Origin: an uncultured Porphyromonadaceae bacterium
GTDB taxonomy: Bacteria; Bacteroidota; Bacteroidia; Bacteroidales; Muribaculaceae
Assembly: GCA_900540205.1 (NCBI GenBank)
Contig: UQER01000002.1
Location: forward strand, 94,367 to 158,366
Direction of reading: 5' to 3'
Length of the DNA stretch: 64,000 nt
Position numbers and translations under genes: made by a program. The notes beneath the pieces were generated by a model, which was not told the DNA's origin, did no database searches, and saw only the letters and a list, made by a program, of their open reading frames with translations. The first letter of the stretch is position 1. The number at the start of each line of letters is the position of its first letter. Positions 18,495-28,032 of this stretch are shown one piece after another.

Positions 18495-20461
18495 AAGCGC
18501 AAATGAATATCTTTTATGGAATGGCATCCGTGGCACTGATTGCCTTGTCGTCATTGTCGATGCGGGGTGAAATCCTGCTCCCTTCGATATTCACCGACAA
18601 TATGGTGGTGCAGCGAAACGCAATGCTGACGGTTGCCGGAACGGGAAAGCCCCTGTCGACCGTGACATTCAGAGCCGACTGGCCCGGTGGCAACGCTGAG
18701 ACACGGACTGGCAACAACGGACATTTCGAAATGAAAATACCCACCCCACCGGCAGGAGGTCCTTACACAATCATTATCGACGACGGCACAGGCGACACCG
18801 GAAGGAAGGTGCTGCAGAATGTCCTTTCTGGCGAGGTGTGGCTATGTTCGGGGCAGTCGAACATGGAATTTCCCGTCAAGGGGGACTGGGCACAGCTGAT
18901 GGACGCCGATTGCGTTGTGGCCACAATGCAGCGCCCTGCGCTGAGGCTGCTGCAAATCAGCAACACCACATCGGTCGCTCCGCTCGATAATGCCCGGATA
19001 GAGTTCGGATGGGTGGAATCCTCGCCTGCAGCAGCTTCATTCTCGGCTATCGGCTATCTGTGCGGCAAGTTGCTTCAGGATTCCCTAAATGTGCCGGTAG
19101 GTGTGATTGATGCAACATGGGGAGGAACCCCGGTGGAAGCGTGGACTCCGCGCGAAGCGCTTGAAGGGGTGCCTGGCATGGAATTACGCTACGGAATGCT
19201 TGGTAGTGGGCTTGACGAACAGGCGTTAAGAGACAAGGAGATAATGCGTGTGTATGAAGCATATGACCATACCGGAAAAATCTCATATCCGTTTGACCGG
19301 AGCGTGATGCAAAAAGGGAATGGGTGGGGAAAGATGCCCGTGCCGTCGATGTGGGAGGCAAACGTGCTGCCTGGATTCGACGGTGTGGTGGCGATGCAGT
19401 ATGAGCTGAATCTCCCTGCCGAGGCCGCCGGCAAGCCCCTTCACTTGTGCCTCGGAGCAATCGACGACTGGGACACTGCATATTTCAACGGCGAACCTGT
19501 GGGAAGCGACATGATTTTCGACCGTCAGCGCGATTACGAAGTAGACGGGCGGCTGGTAAAAGCCGGTAAAAACGTGATCACCGTGGAAATTGTCGACAAC
19601 GGCGGAGGTGGAGGCATCTGGAAATCAACCTATGCCGATGTTGATGGACGCAGATACAGCCTCGACGGAGAGTGGAACTATGCCGTGATAACCGATTTCT
19701 CAAAAATTGAAGACCGATGTGAATGGCCTGAAAGCCCGAATTATCCCACAGTGCTCTACAACGCTATGGTCAATCCGTTGAAAGTTATGCCTCTGGCCGG
19801 AGTATTTTGGTATCAGGGGTGCGCCAATGTGGGAAATGCAGACCGTTATGAGATATGTTTCAAAAACATGATCGAAGGCTGGCGCAAAGCCTTTGGCAAT
19901 CCCTCGCTGCCGTTCTATTTCGTGCAGCTTGCCGGATTCCTGCAGCCAGTAACGGTGCAGCCCGACTCGGAGTGGGCCATGCTTCGCAATGCGCAGGCTA
20001 AAGCGCTGCAGCTCCCCCACACCGGTATGGCCACAGCCATCGACCTTGGCAATCCGGTAGATATCCACCCCACAAATAAAGGTGAAGTTGCACGCCGCCT
20101 GACAATGCTTGCGCTCGACAAGACCTACGGCCTGCCACAGCAATGCGAGGCCCCCCGATGCATCGATGTACGCACCGGAAACGGATATGTGGATCTCACA
20201 TTCGACCTTGACATCAAAGCCACCGGAGGCGTTCCCACAGGATTCATCATCAAAGGTGACGATGGAGCATGGGCATATGCCAACGCACGTCTCACCTCGG
20301 ACCGTACAATCCGGCTGTCATCTCCGCTGGCACCAGCCCCGGTTGCCGTCAGATACAACTGGGCAGATTATCCCGGCGGAAATCTCTACGGCGTATTGTC
20401 CGGACTGCCTGTCACACCTTTCGCAACCGACAATTTCGGCACCGCGAAATCAAAGCTCTGA
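18491..20461 (+). CDS. SGNH-type carbohydrate acetylesterase (sialate O-acetylesterase-like)
   Basis: Secreted esterase that likely removes acetyl groups from the PUL substrate. After a signal peptide comes the family's N-terminal sandwich (LPSIFTDNMVVQRNAMLTV), then block I LCSGQSNMEF with the catalytic Ser at about 122, and a C-terminal block VDIHPTNKGEVARRL with the Asp-x-His pair near residue 525. An inserted jelly-roll-like segment (CLGAIDDWDTAYFNGEPVG) resembles a GH2 sugar-binding domain, common in this family. The 656 residues match the two-part sialate O-acetylesterase group. In plant-glycan PULs such enzymes deacetylate xylan or xyloglucan, so the name does not imply sialic acid. 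It is the last visible gene of the PUL. Confidence 0.85.
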   Translation: MKAQMNIFYGMASVALIALSSLSMRGEILLPSIFTDNMVVQRNAMLTVAGTGKPLSTVTFRADWPGGNAETRTGNNGHFEMKIPTPPAGGPYTIIIDDGTGDTGRKVLQNVLSGEVWLCSGQSNMEFPVKGDWAQLMDADCVVATMQRPALRLLQISNTTSVAPLDNARIEFGWVESSPAAASFSAIGYLCGKLLQDSLNVPVGVIDATWGGTPVEAWTPREALEGVPGMELRYGMLGSGLDEQALRDKEIMRVYEAYDHTGKISYPFDRSVMQKGNGWGKMPVPSMWEANVLPGFDGVVAMQYELNLPAEAAGKPLHLCLGAIDDWDTAYFNGEPVGSDMIFDRQRDYEVDGRLVKAGKNVITVEIVDNGGGGGIWKSTYADVDGRRYSLDGEWNYAVITDFSKIEDRCEWPESPNYPTVLYNAMVNPLKVMPLAGVFWYQGCANVGNADRYEICFKNMIEGWRKAFGNPSLPFYFVQLAGFLQPVTVQPDSEWAMLRNAQAKALQLPHTGMATAIDLGNPVDIHPTNKGEVARRLTMLALDKTYGLPQQCEAPRCIDVRTGNGYVDLTFDLDIKATGGVPTGFIIKGDDGAWAYANARLTSDRTIRLSSPLAPAPVAVRYNWADYPGGNLYGVLSGLPVTPFATDNFGTAKSKL

Positions 20462-20610
20462 CAGACTTTCATTCATACGCGACCCTAATCACCGTCTCTC
20501 CATATACCACATTTAGACTTGTTCGTTCGCTCCCCTGATAATTGAAAGATTAGAACATGCCGTCAAAGGCTACAGCGGCGAGGTCGGCAACAGCCGGCGA
20601 TTTTTTACTG

Positions 20611-21186
20611 TCAATTGTTGCCGGGAATTTGTAGGCGGTTTTGATGCACCCTGTCGGGATGCCACTTTTCCATCGGGGCGTGCTCCTTCTCAGGATAGCC
20701 GATGGGGATAAGATTGAAGGGAATCAGATGGTCCGGGAGGTTGAGGATTTTCCTGACAGGGACAATGCGGTCGTCGTGAGGATAAAGGCAAGTCCACACT
20801 CCGCCGAGGCCGATTGCATGGGCGGCTAGAAGGATGTTTTCAGCAGCAGCCGAGAGGTCCTGTTCCCACAGTGTGGAGTCCACGCCGTCGAGAAACCGCT
20901 CTTCATTTCCGCACACCACAATGGCCAGGGGTGCACGGGCGGTCATTTTGGCGTAGGGGAGAGCATCGGCGAGCTGCACCAGCAGTTTACGGTCATCAAC
21001 CACGATGAACTCCCAGGGCTGCCGGTTCACTGCGCTGGGTGCACTCATGGCGGCATGCAGCAGGGCTGCAATCTGATCGTCGGACACGGGGGTGTCCTCA
21101 TAAATCCGTACGCTGACGCGCCGCAGGATGTTCATATAGGCTTCATTATCCAGAAATTTTTCAGGAACTATATTGCTGATTTCCAT
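20611..21186 (-). CDS. Nitroreductase family FMN-dependent oxidoreductase
   Basis: Cytoplasmic flavoprotein that reduces nitro compounds or quinones with NAD(P)H; the natural substrate is not given by sequence. I start it at 21186 (MEISNIVPEKF) because the longer open frame adds a non-conserved N-terminus. It shows the family's ILRRVSVRIYEDTPV, the FMN-phosphate region AAMSAPSAVNRQPWEFIVV and the C-terminal IGLGGVWTCLYPHDD. Length is 191 residues. It faces the PUL tail to tail across 149 bases and is probably a single-gene unit. Confidence 0.9.
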   Translation of the reverse strand: MEISNIVPEKFLDNEAYMNILRRVSVRIYEDTPVSDDQIAALLHAAMSAPSAVNRQPWEFIVVDDRKLLVQLADALPYAKMTARAPLAIVVCGNEERFLDGVDSTLWEQDLSAAAENILLAAHAIGLGGVWTCLYPHDDRIVPVRKILNLPDHLIPFNLIPIGYPEKEHAPMEKWHPDRVHQNRLQIPGNN

Positions 21187-21500
21187 TGTTCGTTTTTTTA
21201 GTGGACAGGTTGCGTTTGAATGCAATGAGCCCCGCATGTCACTCAATCTCAATATCGATTAATACGGGGAGCGCCGCCAGGGCCTTTTATAAAGAACGTA
21301 TTTCAGCGGCTTTTGTTGGTTGAAGCCTACAATCGTCAGATAACGCGTGGCATGATGGGGCATAATGGCCCATCGAGGTATTCCCTCACAGGTGAATCTT
21401 TACAATTCAAAAAAACAATACGAATATGCAGTCTGTTTCATGAGTACGTAATAACAACATCTCAGAGTACAATCAAAACATATATTTTGAACAAATATCT
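21187..21500. other. Gap between nitroreductase and 86-residue gene
   Basis: 314 bases of divergent intergenic DNA. It should hold promoters for the flanking genes, but I see no clean TAnnTTTG box with a correctly spaced upstream element. A 63-residue open frame inside shows no conserved pattern and is not called. Confidence 0.5.
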
Positions 21501-21761
21501 ATGAAAGACAATCGAATCAACCCAATTGATGATGTAAGCATCGAGATCTATGAAGGCGCACACAAAGTGGACACCATCATGCGGTCCGGAATGCACAGCG
21601 TAAGTGAGGCCGTGGAGGCCGCTTACGAGGGCAGCAATGCCACACACAATCCCATTGAAGATTATGTATGGCGTGTTACCAACCTCTCTACCGGCACTTC
21701 GGCCCGTTATCGTGTGGACGCAGGAGGCCATCTGCGCATTCTCCCGGAGGAGCGTTCCTGA
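21501..21761 (+). CDS. Small conserved-looking protein of unknown function (86 aa)
   Basis: I do not recognise a named family. The protein is soluble, with no signal peptide or membrane segment. It has a charged N-terminus (MKDNRINPIDDVSIEIYEG), a short helix (SVSEAVEAAYEG) and a beta-rich end (YVWRVTNLSTGTSARYRVDA, GHLRILPEE) that reads like a small folded domain. It uses the same codon style as its neighbours and has a hairpin after it. It stands alone between minus-strand genes. I judge it a real gene from its composition and independent position. Function is unknown. Confidence 0.6.
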   Translation: MKDNRINPIDDVSIEIYEGAHKVDTIMRSGMHSVSEAVEAAYEGSNATHNPIEDYVWRVTNLSTGTSARYRVDAGGHLRILPEERS

Positions 21762-21834
21762 CACCAATGGGCAGTGATGCAATCCAAGGGATATTCAGAT
21801 TTCTAAGTCAGATGCATGCCCCCATCCAACACAT

Positions 21835-21866
21835 GCGCCCCGCCACAGGATGCTGTGACAGGGCGC
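21835..21866. terminator. Hairpin between converging genes
   Basis: GCGCCCCGCCACAG (21835-21848) pairs with CTGTGACAGGGCGC (21853-21866) with two mismatched positions and a 4-base loop, followed by TTTA. It lies between the 86-residue gene (+) and the BI-1 gene (-), so it may end transcription from either side. Confidence 0.55.
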
Positions 21867-21903
21867 TTTATGATGAGGTAAACAACCGCTGACGGACCGG
21901 GCA

Positions 21904-22614
21904 TCAGTCGCGGTTGCCGAAAATGCGGAGCAGGTAGATGAAAAGGTTGATGAAGTCGAGGTAGAGGTTGAGGGCTCCGAGGGTGGCGAGGCGGCCGTTG
22001 GCCATTGTCGGGTCGGCCATGGCCATACGCTTGATGGTCTGGGTGTCCCAGGCGGTTATGCCGATGAAGAGCACCACACCTACGATGCTTATAATCCAGT
22101 CGAGGGTGGAGTTGGCCCAGAAAATGTTGACCACCATCAGAATGATGAGGCCGAAAAGAGCCATATAAAGGTATGTGCCGATCTTTGTAAGGTCACGGTT
22201 GGTGAAATAACCGTAAACGCTCATGGCACCGAACACACCCGCCGTAATCAGGAATGTCTTGAATATGGCCGGAAGCGAATAGACCACAAAGATTAGCGAC
22301 AACGTGAGGCCGTTGACCACAGCGAACAGGAAGAACAGCCCCGTGGCCATGCCTGCACTCATTTTGCGTAGGCCGGCAGAAATCCAGAGCACCAGTCCGA
22401 CTTCAACAATGGCAAGCGCCCAGTAAAGCCAGCTGTGTGTGGCAAGATAATAGAGGAACCCGCTGCCGGGTGTGGCGGTGGCGGCAACACCCCATGCTAC
22501 GGCTGCTGTCACCAGCAGGCCGAGAAACATTTTCACATACACGCTTTTCATCACGGCCGACACTTTAGCGTCGAGTGACTGAGCGGCATAATTGTCTGTC
22601 TGATAATAATTCAT
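21904..22614 (-). CDS. Bax inhibitor-1/YccA family membrane protein
   Basis: Integral inner-membrane protein of the TMBIM/YccA family; bacterial members include pH-sensitive calcium-leak channels and the FtsH modulator YccA. I start it at 22614 (MNYYQTDNYAAQSLDAKVSA); an earlier in-frame start adds an atypical extension. Seven hydrophobic segments are visible, and the C-terminal signature FIGITAWDTQTIKRM carries the conserved Asp of the family. Length is 236 residues. argS upstream ends 139 bases away, so separate transcription is likely. The cellular role in Bacteroidales is not established by sequence. Confidence 0.9.
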   Translation of the reverse strand: MNYYQTDNYAAQSLDAKVSAVMKSVYVKMFLGLLVTAAVAWGVAATATPGSGFLYYLATHSWLYWALAIVEVGLVLWISAGLRKMSAGMATGLFFLFAVVNGLTLSLIFVVYSLPAIFKTFLITAGVFGAMSVYGYFTNRDLTKIGTYLYMALFGLIILMVVNIFWANSTLDWIISIVGVVLFIGITAWDTQTIKRMAMADPTMANGRLATLGALNLYLDFINLFIYLLRIFGNRD

Positions 22615-22753
22615 AGGTTTTACAATTTTTCTGAAACCGGCCTGAGGCAAAATCTGCCACAGGCGGGTCAGGAGTGAGATATTCGTTATCGTTCTTATTT
22701 CCTAACAAATTTGATGCCAAATTGTCGGAAAGGTTTAACGGATAATTGCATTG

Positions 22754-24544
22754 TTACATGCGCTCGGGCACCTTGATGCCGAGGAGGGCCATGGCCGATT
22801 TAACCACGCGCGACGTGGCCTCGCACAGGGCCAGACGCAGCGAACGCACAGTCTCGTCGGTCTCGCCCAGAATCTTATAGTCGTGATAGAACTGGTTGAA
22901 CTGCTTCACAAGCTCGTAAGCGTAGTTGGCAATCAGTGCAGGCGAGAACGAGCGTCCGGCCTCTTCGACAGTGGCAGGGAAATCGGCGAGGGTCTGAATC
23001 AGCGCAATCTCCTTCTCATTTGGCTTCACGGCAGCGTAGTTGCCGATTGCAATACCCTGGTCGGCAGCCTTGCGGAGCACCGAACGGATGCGGGCGTAGG
23101 TGTACTGGATGAAGGGCCCTGTATTGCCGTTGAAATCGATGGATTCCTTGGGGTTGAAAAGCATGTTTTTGCGCGGATCCACCTTGAGCAGGAAGTATTT
23201 GAGCGCGCCAAGTCCTACGGTTTCCGAAATCTCGTTGATTTCCTCCGGTGTGAGGCCGTCGAGCTTGCCGAGGTCCATCGAAACCTCGCGGGCTCCACTG
23301 ACCATCTCCTCCATGAGGTCGTCGGCATCCACCACGGTGCCTTCGCGGCTTTTCATCTTCCCTTCTGGAAGTTCCACCATTCCATAGGAGAAATGCACCA
23401 GATCCTTGCCCCAACGGAAGCCGAGACGGTCAAGCAACAGGGAAAGCACCTGGAAATGATAATTCTGCTCATTACCCACCACATAAATCATGCGGTCGAT
23501 GGGATAATCCTGGAAACGGAGTTTGGCGGTGCCGATATCCTGAGTCATATACACCGATGTGCCGTCGCTGCGGAGCAGCAGCTTCTGGTCCAGACCGGCG
23601 TCGGAAAGGTCGGCCCATACCGAACCATCCTCCTTGCGGAACATTATGCCTTTATCAAGCCCTTCGAGCACCTTTGATTTACCCTCCAGGTAGGTGTCGC
23701 TCTCATAATATATCTTGTCGAAGTCCACACCCATGCGGCGGTATGTCTCATCGAATCCGGCATATACCCACTGGTTCATCATTGCCCAAAGGCTGCGGAT
23801 CTCCGGGTCCTTTGCCTCCCAGCGGCGGAGCATCTCGCGAGCTTCGGCCATAAGGGTGGATTTCTGCTCTGCCTCCTCTTTGGTGATTCCTTCCTTTTCC
23901 ATGATTTCAGCCACCTCGGCGCGGTAATGCTTGTCGAAGAGTACATAGAAGTCGCCAATGAGATGGTCGCCCTTTTTGCCGGCCTTTTCGGGTGTGATGC
24001 CGTCGCCCCATTTCTGCCATGCGAGCATCGATTTGCAGATGTGGATGCCACGGTCGTTGACAATGTTGGTTTTCACCACCTTGTTGCCGCAAGCCTTGAG
24101 AATCTCGGCAAGTGAGAATCCGAGCAGATTGTTGCGCACATGTCCGAGATGCAGGGGCTTGTTGGTGTTGGGAGAGGAGTATTCCACCATCACGAGCGGC
24201 GAATTCTCATCGGCATGCTTTATGCCGAAATCGGGAGTGTCCATGATGTGCTCAAGCACCGAGTTCCAGAATGTCGGCTCAATCACCAGATTAAGGAATC
24301 CCTTTATCACATTGAAACGGTCAACAGCGGGCTCGTTCTCCACAAGCCAGTTGCCTATTTCAGTACCCACGGCCTCCGGACTTTTCCGGGCGGCCTTTAC
24401 CCACGGGAACACAACAACCGTAAGGTTGCCTTCAAACTCTTTCTTGGTTGTCTGCGGCACGATCGAAGCCGGATCAACAGCGATGCCGTAAAGCTCGCCT
24501 ACTGCGCGGGCCACGCCCTGCGCCACAATGTTGTCAATCGACAT
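22754..24544 (-). CDS. argS: Arginyl-tRNA synthetase
   Basis: Class I aminoacyl-tRNA synthetase that charges tRNA-Arg in the cytoplasm. The start at 24544 (MSIDNIVAQGVARAVGELYG) is chosen over an upstream in-frame codon because it begins the N-terminal Add1 domain directly. Visible are the HIGH-type motif (NKPLHLGHVRNN), the KMSKS-equivalent loop (MKSREGTVVDADDL) and the C-terminal DALR anticodon-binding domain (TYARIRSVLRKA). At 596 residues it is of standard length. It lies 32 bases downstream of the PorU-like gene and probably shares its transcript. Confidence 0.97.
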   Translation of the reverse strand: MSIDNIVAQGVARAVGELYGIAVDPASIVPQTTKKEFEGNLTVVVFPWVKAARKSPEAVGTEIGNWLVENEPAVDRFNVIKGFLNLVIEPTFWNSVLEHIMDTPDFGIKHADENSPLVMVEYSSPNTNKPLHLGHVRNNLLGFSLAEILKACGNKVVKTNIVNDRGIHICKSMLAWQKWGDGITPEKAGKKGDHLIGDFYVLFDKHYRAEVAEIMEKEGITKEEAEQKSTLMAEAREMLRRWEAKDPEIRSLWAMMNQWVYAGFDETYRRMGVDFDKIYYESDTYLEGKSKVLEGLDKGIMFRKEDGSVWADLSDAGLDQKLLLRSDGTSVYMTQDIGTAKLRFQDYPIDRMIYVVGNEQNYHFQVLSLLLDRLGFRWGKDLVHFSYGMVELPEGKMKSREGTVVDADDLMEEMVSGAREVSMDLGKLDGLTPEEINEISETVGLGALKYFLLKVDPRKNMLFNPKESIDFNGNTGPFIQYTYARIRSVLRKAADQGIAIGNYAAVKPNEKEIALIQTLADFPATVEEAGRSFSPALIANYAYELVKQFNQFYHDYKILGETDETVRSLRLALCEATSRVVKSAMALLGIKVPERM

Positions 24545-24576
24545 AATGATATCTGGTTTTATATTTTTTGTTTCAA

Positions 24577-27500
24577 TCAATAATGTATCACGAACTCAGC
24601 CGTGGGGGTGGCTCCGTACTGCCTGCCGGCACGCAGCCATGCCTGCGCCGAATAGACACCGCGAGGCACTTTCAGGCCATCCGTTGCGGATAAATCCCAG
24701 TCGAACGGGAAAGAGGAGTCAGAGCGGTCAAGCACCGCGTTACCTGCGCTGTCGCGGATGACAAGTCTAACCTCATCGGCCGTAATGTTTTCAGGCACGG
24801 ACAGCGAGACGGTTGCCATGCCGGAGCACGGTTCGGCGTTCACATCGAGTGAGGTTCCCGCCAATGTGCTTACCACAACGAAATTCAGCGAGGCGTGTGT
24901 GGTCTGACCTGCTGTATTGGAGATTCTGAACTCAAGGGTATGTCGGCCATCCGGCAACACACCCAGCGGACAAGCAACGGTATATGTACCATCGGCCAAC
25001 CCCGACAGACATCCGGCCACATGAGGCAGAGGAGAACCGCCGTCGATGGTCACCGTCATGTCCTTACCAACCACGGGGTAGGATGGCAGTATGCCGTATT
25101 CATCAGCATCCAGACGAACATAAAGCCTCGGCGATGCTCCCACCACGTCGCCATCGGCAAAGGCGGGTGAATCAAGATATATTTCCGATATGACTGGAGG
25201 ACGGACATCGGGAATGTCGCCGGAATGCTCTCCGGCTATAATCCGGATGTTTCCGCAGCAACCGGCCGCAGTCAGGCCATCGGCCGATTCGGCATAGAAC
25301 TGCACCCGGTTGCAGTCGCCCTCCACCAGAGGCCGGGGCACATATATCTCACCGGTGAAACGCCCTTCGGTGACATCAAGACATTTCGACGCCACAACCG
25401 TGTTGTCCAGACTGGTATAGGCCGGCTCATCGCCGGAAGCAACCCCGTTAACCGCCTGCAGGATGCGCGGAGCCTCATAAATATTCACCTTGACGGAACC
25501 GTTGAAACCTGCGTCAAGCACACCGGAAGCATCGGTGACCACGCCTTCGAGCGTTAGCCTCGAGCCACCTTCAACTACAACCGGAGGCTCCGCAGATGCT
25601 GTGACATCAGCACCCGCAGCCTTCTGCAGAACAACCGAACGGGAATAATAGGGGAGGGGGATTTCAGGATCGCCATAAAGATTGAACGCAAGTCGGTTGG
25701 CCATGGCCCGGCGCCGTTGCGAGGCTCCGGACAGCGCTGCTATCATTCCGTTGTGGGAGTCACGCATCACCGTTCCATAAGTGTTGCCCGGTTTATTGAT
25801 ATATGTGTTTCTGACAAGTTCCTTGCCAAGATGTATGTTCTCCTCCTTGTAGACCGTCCGGCAGGACGCAACCACCCCCATGGCTCCGCCATTGCCGACG
25901 GTGAGCAACTGGTCTGCCATAGTTGTGCGCCGATGCCCGGGGTCAGCAGCACTACATGTCAGCAGCACGGCCAAAGGGGGAAAATCACAGCTGTTTTGCT
26001 CAAACAGCTCCATGTCCCACACATGAGGGAGCGACATTACCACTCCGGTTATGGAATGCCCGGTAAAAAGCATCATAGCGGTGCCCTGTTTCAGCACATC
26101 TATTTCTTTAGAACGAATCATTTCGGCTATGCCGTTATAAATGGGGTAGACCGAAAGATGGCATTTCACAACCGTAGTGGCCGGCGAAACAGACCGTATA
26201 ATATCGGCCATATTGTCGGCGTCCACCATGTGTCCGGACTGGTCGCCATAATCCGAGGTAAGAAGCGCTGTGTTTTTTATTTCAGCCGACGGAAGCTCCG
26301 AAAGATATTTCTCCACCTTATGTATGTAGGAATCAAGATGCAGCTCGGTCTCAACCGGTATGCGCCCCACACCGATTGTCATATCGGTATCGAAGATGTT
26401 AAACGCATCGCCGTCGTCGGCAAGCATCCCCACAAAAGCATCTGTCTGGTAACTCTGGGTCTTCAGGCCGGCCCGTTCGTGATCCTCGCACATGAACATA
26501 GGCACATACTTGCGGCGGCATGCCTCAGGATCTGCCTCGGTAAGATAACGGTTGTCCCAATTAGCCGGCCCTATGAACAGAATGGAACGGAATTTCTGCG
26601 GATCACGGTCATGAAGCATTCTCGCCATGCTCCTCACAGCCATCAGTGACGGCGTGCCGGATGAAAATTCGTTATACACTTCCTCCGGAGTCACAACAGC
26701 CACATCGATACCCGATAGCCTCCGGTGAATGTCGGCCAGTCGTTCGGCATGGCTTAAAAACCTCGGGGCTGTGACAACAAGCATGTGCGGCACCTGCATG
26801 GAGTGCAGATTCTGTGATGGCACATCTCCCAGACATTCCACTCCCGGATATTCTGAATCGGGGTTGAATGCAACCGCATAAGTATAATCGGATGCCCCAT
26901 ACTCCCCATCCAGTCCGAAAATAACTCCATCGCCGTCGGGGATGGGTGCCGTGACTGCCGGACGTATATCGTAAGGCGACACGATCTGCCAGACTTCTAT
27001 CCGGGCATCGGTGTCGGTAGTCAGACCGAAACAGCCTCCGGCCGACACGTTGTTGAATGCGAACACACTCTGCTGCAGCCCGCGCAAATCGTTATGGCGC
27101 GGATACAGGGCCGTCAGATAATCAACGGCAAGGAATTCCGCGTCGTTGTTCTCTATGGTGACTGTGTAAATGTCGTCCTCAGTGCGGCCAAGCGGGTAGG
27201 CTGCCGTGTTGTTGTCGTTCATGAGCAGAGCCTGCCCGTACCAGTCGTAGTCGGATGCCGAATGCTGGCTCATGTAGAGGGAAGTGACGGGCTTGCCGCT
27301 TGGTAACGTCACCTGCTGGCTGCGGCTTTTGTTTAGCCGATGGCCAACGAGAAGCAGAAATTTCACCACCCCTCCGTCAGGGTCATAACCCGGCATTGAC
27401 AGCCGGAATTCCTGATGGTTTTGGCGGGAGAATGGAGTCCCGAGGTAGCGGGCACCCATTTCTCCCACATTCACAACCTCCTCTTCAAACATTTCCATCC

Positions 27501-28032
27501 CCCACGATGTCATCACAGGATTTTGTGTATCGGAAGGCAATGCAACTGATTCAGAAACCGTTATCGGCTGGCTGTCTGAAAGGAAGTAGGTGGAATAATC
27601 TGCATAAAAGTTACGGCGCTGACGGGTGTAGAGGCCGGAATTCGGACCGGTAGGGAGCTTACCTGAAAACACATCCAGCATCACCGGACCCTCAGCATAG
27701 AAAAGGAGCTTCCCGTTTCGACGCATGGAGGTGACTGGGGGCAGGTCGGAGGGAATGCCGTCGTAAAGCCTGTAATCGGCCATTGCCGCAGCAGGAAACC
27801 CGAATACCGACACCTGCTCAGGATTCACGAACCCCATTGCGCGCAGCTCATCATCAGAAATCTGATGCATGCCCGATTCATTGACCCTGATTTTGACCCA
27901 ATGTCCCGAAGCGAGCAATGACGCCCCCGGTTCGGCCGACAGCATGTCAAGCGCAACGAATGCCGCAACGGCAACCGTCAGATACAGCTGCTTGACAATC
28001 TGATATGTGCGCTTTACATGTGCGGTCATCAT
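24577..28032 (-). CDS. PorU-like C25 cysteine peptidase, divergent paralogue
   Basis: Gingipain-family (C25) protease-fold protein, a paralogue of the T9SS sortase PorU encoded just upstream. After a signal segment, the N-terminal domain opens ASGHWVKIRVNESGMHQIS, matching the other copy. The catalytic dyad positions hold His659 (LFTGHSITG) and Cys693 (VLLTCSAADPGH), so the pair is retained, though the canonical GHGSPTG is changed to GHSITG. The C-terminus (DEVRLVIRDSAGNAV, then KVPRGVYSAQAW) is a FlgD/T9SS-like beta domain. Length is 1151 residues. Its start overlaps the FAH-like gene by four bases and argS follows. Known: PorU cleaves sorting tails and attaches cargo to lipid at the cell surface. 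Inferred: this copy is a second, specialised sortase or an accessory protease. Confidence 0.8.
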   Translation of the reverse strand: MMTAHVKRTYQIVKQLYLTVAVAAFVALDMLSAEPGASLLASGHWVKIRVNESGMHQISDDELRAMGFVNPEQVSVFGFPAAAMADYRLYDGIPSDLPPVTSMRRNGKLLFYAEGPVMLDVFSGKLPTGPNSGLYTRQRRNFYADYSTYFLSDSQPITVSESVALPSDTQNPVMTSWGMEMFEEEVVNVGEMGARYLGTPFSRQNHQEFRLSMPGYDPDGGVVKFLLLVGHRLNKSRSQQVTLPSGKPVTSLYMSQHSASDYDWYGQALLMNDNNTAAYPLGRTEDDIYTVTIENNDAEFLAVDYLTALYPRHNDLRGLQQSVFAFNNVSAGGCFGLTTDTDARIEVWQIVSPYDIRPAVTAPIPDGDGVIFGLDGEYGASDYTYAVAFNPDSEYPGVECLGDVPSQNLHSMQVPHMLVVTAPRFLSHAERLADIHRRLSGIDVAVVTPEEVYNEFSSGTPSLMAVRSMARMLHDRDPQKFRSILFIGPANWDNRYLTEADPEACRRKYVPMFMCEDHERAGLKTQSYQTDAFVGMLADDGDAFNIFDTDMTIGVGRIPVETELHLDSYIHKVEKYLSELPSAEIKNTALLTSDYGDQSGHMVDADNMADIIRSVSPATTVVKCHLSVYPIYNGIAEMIRSKEIDVLKQGTAMMLFTGHSITGVVMSLPHVWDMELFEQNSCDFPPLAVLLTCSAADPGHRRTTMADQLLTVGNGGAMGVVASCRTVYKEENIHLGKELVRNTYINKPGNTYGTVMRDSHNGMIAALSGASQRRRAMANRLAFNLYGDPEIPLPYYSRSVVLQKAAGADVTASAEPPVVVEGGSRLTLEGVVTDASGVLDAGFNGSVKVNIYEAPRILQAVNGVASGDEPAYTSLDNTVVASKCLDVTEGRFTGEIYVPRPLVEGDCNRVQFYAESADGLTAAGCCGNIRIIAGEHSGDIPDVRPPVISEIYLDSPAFADGDVVGASPRLYVRLDADEYGILPSYPVVGKDMTVTIDGGSPLPHVAGCLSGLADGTYTVACPLGVLPDGRHTLEFRISNTAGQTTHASLNFVVVSTLAGTSLDVNAEPCSGMATVSLSVPENITADEVRLVIRDSAGNAVLDRSDSSFPFDWDLSATDGLKVPRGVYSAQAWLRAGRQYGATPTAEFVIHY

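Noticed and set aside
21313..21504. 63-residue frame upstream of the small gene
   Set aside because: No conserved pattern and it runs into the next start; treated as non-coding.
22751..23677. 308-residue open frame opposite argS
   Set aside because: Antisense shadow; argS on the other strand has all family motifs.
25717..26649. 310-residue open frame opposite the PorU-like gene
   Set aside because: Antisense shadow rich in His, Arg and Cys without any domain pattern.
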